Assembly (NCBI GenBank): GCA_964486765.1
Contig: CAZAOA010000018.1
Location: 1-8,038, forward strand
Source of the DNA: CAZAOA01 sp964486765
GTDB taxonomy: Bacteria > Patescibacteriota > UBA1384 > XYA2-FULL-43-10
Direction: 5' to 3'
Length of the DNA stretch: 8,038 nucleotides
Part shown: piece by piece, positions 4,966 to 8,038 of the stretch
Position numbering within the stretch: the first letter of the stretch is position 1
Layout: each line of letters opens with the position of its first letter
Made by a program: the position numbers and the translations under genes
Notes under the pieces: generated by a model
Seen by the model: only the letters and a program-made list of their open reading frames with translations
Databases searched by the model: none
Told to the model about the DNA's origin: nothing

Positions 4966-5358
4966 TTACGTAGATCGTCTTGAAAAATTTCTCCAAGATT
5001 CGCTCAACCTATAAAGCTGTCTTCCAATTTTGTCATATTTATCAATTAATTGTTCGCAAAGTTCAGTATCAACATCATATATATCCTTACACATCTCAAC
5101 ACCAACTACTGTCTCATTACTTTCGGCCATTGCATCATCTAAGTACTTCACAAATCCTAGTTTTTGATGCTTTTTTGCATAACCTTCGGCAATTAGTCTT
5201 GGGATCGCTTTTGAAGATCTGGATAACTGATCTATTAAATCAAACTTTTCTTTACTGGGTAATTTGGGTAACAATTCTTTTGCGACTCTAATTGCGCAAT
5301 TATACGATTCTTGATAAACCCTAAGATCTTTAAACGATTTTATTGGCTTTTTTTCCAT
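4966..5358 (-). CDS. Four helix bundle protein (S23/IVS-encoded family)
   Basis: The 130-residue protein fits the TIGR02436 family, first noted in intervening sequences of Leptospira 23S rRNA genes and since found scattered in many genomes. Hallmarks are SFKDLRVYQESY (8-19), the QLSRSSKAIPRLIAEGYAKK segment (44-63), and KYLDDAMAESNETVVGVEMCKD (71-92) in the third helix. The fold is a soluble helical bundle; structures in the family are pentameric. No enzymatic activity is known. Here it is not inside an rRNA gene but between a DUF2207 gene and lepB, with mosaic repeats filling both flanking gaps. ATG at 5358 is preceded by TATAATAATGC with no SD. The TATAAT would be too close to the start except for a nearly leaderless transcript, and no matching -35 is evident. 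Its last codons appear to run into the repeat. Confidence 0.88.
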   Translation of the reverse strand: MEKKPIKSFKDLRVYQESYNCAIRVAKELLPKLPSKEKFDLIDQLSRSSKAIPRLIAEGYAKKHQKLGFVKYLDDAMAESNETVVGVEMCKDIYDVDTELCEQLIDKYDKIGRQLYRLSESWRNFSRRST

Positions 5359-5399
5359 GCATTATTATATATTCAATTCCCGTAAAACGAACTACGATA

Positions 5400-5422
5400 G
5401 CCGATACGGGCTGCGTTACCTA
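5400..5422 (+). repeat. GATACGGG-family intergenic repeat, copy D
   Basis: GCCGATACGGGC + TGCGTTACCTA shares the CCGATACGGG core and CGTTACC tail with copy A, with changes between them. It occupies the centre of the 83-bp gap between the DUF2207 and four helix bundle genes; TAACGATAAC just beyond it continues the same word pattern. Confidence 0.65.
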
Positions 5423-5441
5423 TAACGATAACTGTGTTCGT

Positions 5442-6941
5442 CTACTCAAATCCCGGTTCTCTTAAAGCTGCAAAGCTTCTGCCCACATAAGAGATAATTG
5501 GGAAAAGAGAAAGACAAAAGTCATCGATCCCAAGACCTGATTTATCTGTTACATACCAATCAGGGACTATAAAGTTATGCTCTTTGAACCTGTTAACCCA
5601 AGCCGACTCACAGTCAAGCACTATAGCGTATGGCAGGTACTCTTCAAAAGTTTTGTGAATCTCATTTGAATACGGAATCAGCTCTGGGTTTGATAAGTAT
5701 TTTCTAAAAGCCAACCAGTTGGAAAGTGCTTCTTTGCCGATCTCCGAGCGAAGTGGGATGTTGCCCGCTGTAAATGCGATTATAAGCGCTGAAGCCATCA
5801 TACCAAGCCAAAAGAGGGCACTTACTTGAGGAAGTGAAGTTATCATTAGACTGGCTAAAAATCCTAAAAGTCCGATTATAAATGCGGCTGAGCCGATTAA
5901 TCGATACCGTATGTGAAGCTTGAAAGGGCTAACTCGAAAATAGCCCAATCTCGTAGCTATCGCATGAATTCCGGCAGAAACTATCGATATTTTTTTGCTA
6001 TAAAGATGATTTGCAATTCTTTTTTCAACTTCCAATCTCTCTGCTGTCATTTTCTCTCGAAAAACTTTGCTTAAAAGTGTTTTTTCATAACCAAGAAGGC
6101 GCTTGTCGAACTTGCCTTTTCCAAAAGCGAACCCTCTCTCCCGATCGAGAATTACAATATCTTTTCTTCTAGCTAGATCAATCAACGTTGCTGCAATCTC
6201 TCTGGCTCCAACCTTCTGTCTGTACAATACCCCAACAATTGCTGGTGGAATTGCCATCGGTGGTGAAGAAGATTCCTTTTTTGGAACATCAACTTTATGA
6301 AGCCGTCGTTGAAACGCCAAAAATACGAACATATAGACAATCGTTACAACTGGCAAAAATATGGCCAATGCCAACCAGTAACTAAACTTCAAACTGGCAA
6401 TATCGTTTAGCGGTTTTTCATAAAATGGATGAGTTATCACTCCAGAAGGTAATTTTGCGACTATAGTTATTGTCGCTTGAGGAGAAACTCCTAAGGCTTC
6501 GTATGCTATGACTGATGAGTTTCTGACATGAGAATTTGCTTCGCCTACACCATGAATTGCCAAGATCTCGTGCTCAACTCTTCTAGCAGAATTCCCTGGC
6601 ACCGTAAGCTCAATAGAGATGAGTTCATAATTGATCTTTGGTTTATCGATTATCACCATCCGAAGTTCATCGCTATTTTCTACGATAGTAAGCTTGTCAC
6701 TTGCAGCTTCTCCCCCCACAAAAATATCGCCTCTTTCATTTATCTCAATTTCAATTTTAGGTTTTTCTCCCAAAGCAATCAACTCGGAAGATGAAAGTGC
6801 GTCAGCTCCAAACTGGTTAGATGATATATATGCCCAAGCGATCACAAATATTAATGCCAGAACAGCAAAAAACGAGAGTTTTCTAAAATAAATTCCAAAA
6901 AAACCCTTCTTGTCAGACTTTAGTTGGCTCGTCTTGGCCAT
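5442..6941 (-). CDS. DUF2207 family membrane protein
   Basis: The 499-residue protein has the DUF2207 layout. An N-terminal membrane segment or uncleaved signal (about 22-40) precedes an extracytoplasmic beta-rich domain (about 41-185, with LTVPGNSARRVEHEI). A second membrane segment (about 186-210) leads to a cytoplasmic part opening with IPPAIVGVLYRQKVGAREIAATLIDLARRKDIVI (231-264), the family's most recognisable block. A membrane hairpin follows (about 346-368 and 374-392), then the cytoplasmic block NWLAFRKYLSN..FEEYLPYAIVLDCESAWVNRF (408-452). Many relatives end in a glycine/serine-rich tail; this one ends in an ordinary mixed sequence. The function is unknown; an envelope role is inferred from topology. 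ATG at 6941 is supported by GGAGG five bases upstream, one of the best SDs here. It follows holA after 131 bp, which contain TATAAT boxes, so it may have its own promoter. The stop is TAG. Confidence 0.88.
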   Translation of the reverse strand: MAKTSQLKSDKKGFFGIYFRKLSFFAVLALIFVIAWAYISSNQFGADALSSSELIALGEKPKIEIEINERGDIFVGGEAASDKLTIVENSDELRMVIIDKPKINYELISIELTVPGNSARRVEHEILAIHGVGEANSHVRNSSVIAYEALGVSPQATITIVAKLPSGVITHPFYEKPLNDIASLKFSYWLALAIFLPVVTIVYMFVFLAFQRRLHKVDVPKKESSSPPMAIPPAIVGVLYRQKVGAREIAATLIDLARRKDIVILDRERGFAFGKGKFDKRLLGYEKTLLSKVFREKMTAERLEVEKRIANHLYSKKISIVSAGIHAIATRLGYFRVSPFKLHIRYRLIGSAAFIIGLLGFLASLMITSLPQVSALFWLGMMASALIIAFTAGNIPLRSEIGKEALSNWLAFRKYLSNPELIPYSNEIHKTFEEYLPYAIVLDCESAWVNRFKEHNFIVPDWYVTDKSGLGIDDFCLSLFPIISYVGRSFAALREPGFE

Positions 6942-6945
6942 GCGT

Positions 6946-6951
6946 CCCTCC
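6946..6951 (-). promoter_or_regulatory. Strong ribosome binding site for the DUF2207 gene
   Basis: GGAGGG (6951-6946 on the minus strand) lies four bases before the ATG at 6941 and fixes the start. It stands out because six of the nine genes here have no recognisable SD. Confidence 0.75.
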
Positions 6952-6974
6952 AGAAGTTCAAATTATACACTTAA

Positions 6975-7003
6975 ATTATATCAGGAAATTAGTCCACTAT
7001 AAA
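6975..7003 (-). promoter_or_regulatory. Candidate promoter for the DUF2207 gene
   Basis: TATAAT (6980-6975, a perfect -10) is preceded at 17 bases by TTTATA (7003-6998, four of six matches). A second perfect TATAAT (6967-6962) is nearer the gene but has no matching -35. The region is AT-rich, so chance matches are likely; the position in the 131-bp gap after holA is reasonable. Confidence 0.4.
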
Positions 7004-7072
7004 GATAGAAACTAATTTTTGTAAATTATTTCAATCTCGAGCTTGTTCTCTATTTGTAGATTAGGATTATAT

Positions 7073-8023
7073 TTACGATGCTATCTTTGCTACAAGCAGA
7101 TCAATTGCAATTTTAGGGTCCAACTCGCCAGTTTTTAATTGGACATCTGTACTATGGAGTAAGAAGTACTTTCTGATAAGATCAATTTTACTATACTTAT
7201 TCACAATTTGGATTGATTTTTGAACTACAAACGGATGAAGCTTTGCAATTTTGGTGATTTCATCTGCTCTTTTCCCCTTTTCTGACAAATCTTTGATGAT
7301 TAAAAGAGTTCGAAATTGATAGATAATCATAGAAAGCAAATAGTGCTCATTTTCATTTGATCCTGCAAATTTTTGAAGTTCCACCATCGATCTACCAACA
7401 TTTTTACTGGCAACAGCCTCAATGAATGGAAAAATCTGTGGGTCTGCAATCGACTCAATCATCTCTTTTACATGACTCTCTTCAATCCGATCTGCTTTTT
7501 GACTTTTTGCATATAAGATTAGTTTTTCTATCTCATTTTCTAAAAGATACAAATTCGAACCTATCGCCATCGAAAGATCGCGAACAGCAAGATTAGATAT
7601 TGAAAACTTTTTATTCAGAACCTCGCTTGCAATAAATCCCTCAAGCTGGGCAGGATTCAATTCAGGAAAATGACTTATCTTTGCAAGTTTGTGCAACGTT
7701 TTATAAAGTTTACCTCGCCTGTCAACATCCCCTTCTTCGATAAACAATACCTCTACTCCTTCAGGAAGTTTCACTACATTCTCTGCGATTTCTGCTTTTA
7801 CCTCAGAATCCTTGTTTTTTATCTGTAAGTTTTTTACAACTATCAATTTTTTGGAAGAAAAGAGCCCTTGGCTTTGGATAGAGTTTGTTACTTGTCCGGC
7901 ATTATATAGCTCTTCGCCATCTATGTTTTCGATATCAAATTTTTTAGACTCAAAATCAGATACCAACCTTTTAGTCTCTTTTTCAATCTCATATTGGTTT
8001 TTCCCATGAAAAAATGTAATCAA
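7073..8023 (-). CDS. holA: DNA polymerase III subunit delta
   Basis: The delta subunit is the wrench of the clamp loader: it opens the beta sliding clamp during replication. The 316-residue protein is near the family's usual 320-340. It shows the N-terminal strand and loop MITFFHGKNQYEIEKE, the GLFSSKKLIVVKN segment (53-65), GSNLYLLENEIEKLILYA (155-172) closing the AAA+-like part, and IFPFIEAV (197-204). The C-terminal collar has HPFVVQKS (263-270) and LKTGELDPKIAIDLL (296-310). As expected for delta, there is no Walker A motif. The start is a TTG at 8023: an in-frame TAG at 8032-8030 rules out any start further upstream, and this TTG gives the expected N-terminus. No SD is visible in the few upstream bases. 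In many bacteria holA adjoins rpsT; here four genes intervene. Confidence 0.93.
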   Translation of the reverse strand: MITFFHGKNQYEIEKETKRLVSDFESKKFDIENIDGEELYNAGQVTNSIQSQGLFSSKKLIVVKNLQIKNKDSEVKAEIAENVVKLPEGVEVLFIEEGDVDRRGKLYKTLHKLAKISHFPELNPAQLEGFIASEVLNKKFSISNLAVRDLSMAIGSNLYLLENEIEKLILYAKSQKADRIEESHVKEMIESIADPQIFPFIEAVASKNVGRSMVELQKFAGSNENEHYLLSMIIYQFRTLLIIKDLSEKGKRADEITKIAKLHPFVVQKSIQIVNKYSKIDLIRKYFLLHSTDVQLKTGELDPKIAIDLLVAKIAS

Positions 8024-8038
8024 TTTATACTATTAAAT

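Noticed and set aside
4980..5291. Plus-strand 103-residue open frame
   Set aside because: It is antisense to the four helix bundle gene, with no SD and a composition reflecting the other strand's codons.
6103..6891. Four plus-strand open frames opposite the DUF2207 gene
   Set aside because: They overlap each other and the clearly coding opposite strand; none has recognisable motifs.
7812..8009. Plus-strand 65-residue open frame at the right edge
   Set aside because: It is antisense to the conserved N-terminus of holA.
1..8038. Recoded genetic code (UGA as glycine, as in some candidate-phylum bacteria)
   Set aside because: All genes read full length without any in-frame UGA, and conserved glycines use ordinary codons; absence of TGA stops alone is not evidence.

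Overview
The window looks like chromosomal DNA from a small-genome, AT-rich bacterium, most likely a member of the Candidate Phyla Radiation (Patescibacteria, perhaps Microgenomates-like). This assignment is inference. It rests on the mosaic intergenic repeats rich in CG dinucleotides with GATACGGG cores and a CCTGCCTGCC/GGCAGGCAGG palindrome, on the mix of small orphan families (four helix bundle, GxxExxY) with housekeeping genes, on ribosomal proteins with lysine-rich tails, and on frequent starts without a Shine-Dalgarno (SD) site. The standard genetic code fits: no gene needs UGA read as sense. All eight visible stops are TAA or TAG.

Layout. Nearly everything is on the minus strand, so transcription runs from high to low coordinates. 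From the right: holA (DNA polymerase III delta, 7073-8023), a DUF2207 membrane protein (5442-6941), a four helix bundle protein (4966-5358), signal peptidase I (4345-4923) and a GxxExxY protein (3931-4317). Next comes the only plus-strand gene, rpsT (S20, 3567-3887), convergent with GxxExxY and divergent from the following genes. Then come a DHH/DHHA1 phosphoesterase of the NrnA type (2104-3273), rpsO (S15, 1631-2011) and the first 433 codons of pnp (polynucleotide phosphorylase), cut by the left edge.

How the genes work together. nrnA-rpsO-pnp is a trimmed form of the widespread infB-rbfA-nrnA-truB-ribF-rpsO-pnp neighbourhood. It puts an exoribonuclease (PNPase), a likely enzyme for the short oligonucleotides it leaves, and a ribosomal protein side by side. 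holA and rpsT are also common neighbours in other bacteria. Here they are separated by four genes, two of them small families of unclear function. lepB and the DUF2207 protein are envelope functions.

The most interesting non-coding signal is the rpsO leader. An 11-bp hairpin lies between a good SD and the ATG and contains an adjacent G-U/G-C pair, the kind of motif S15 recognises. A single GGCTGA arm inside the gene can pair with three different TCAGCC arms, one of them just upstream of the ATG. This is a plausible S15 autoregulatory switch with a layout I do not recognise. The rpsO-pnp gap holds a large imperfect hairpin, a perfect 20-bp palindrome and a 12-C run. Mosaic GATACGGG repeats occupy four intergenic gaps. 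I see no CRISPR array, tRNA, rRNA, transposase or defence system.
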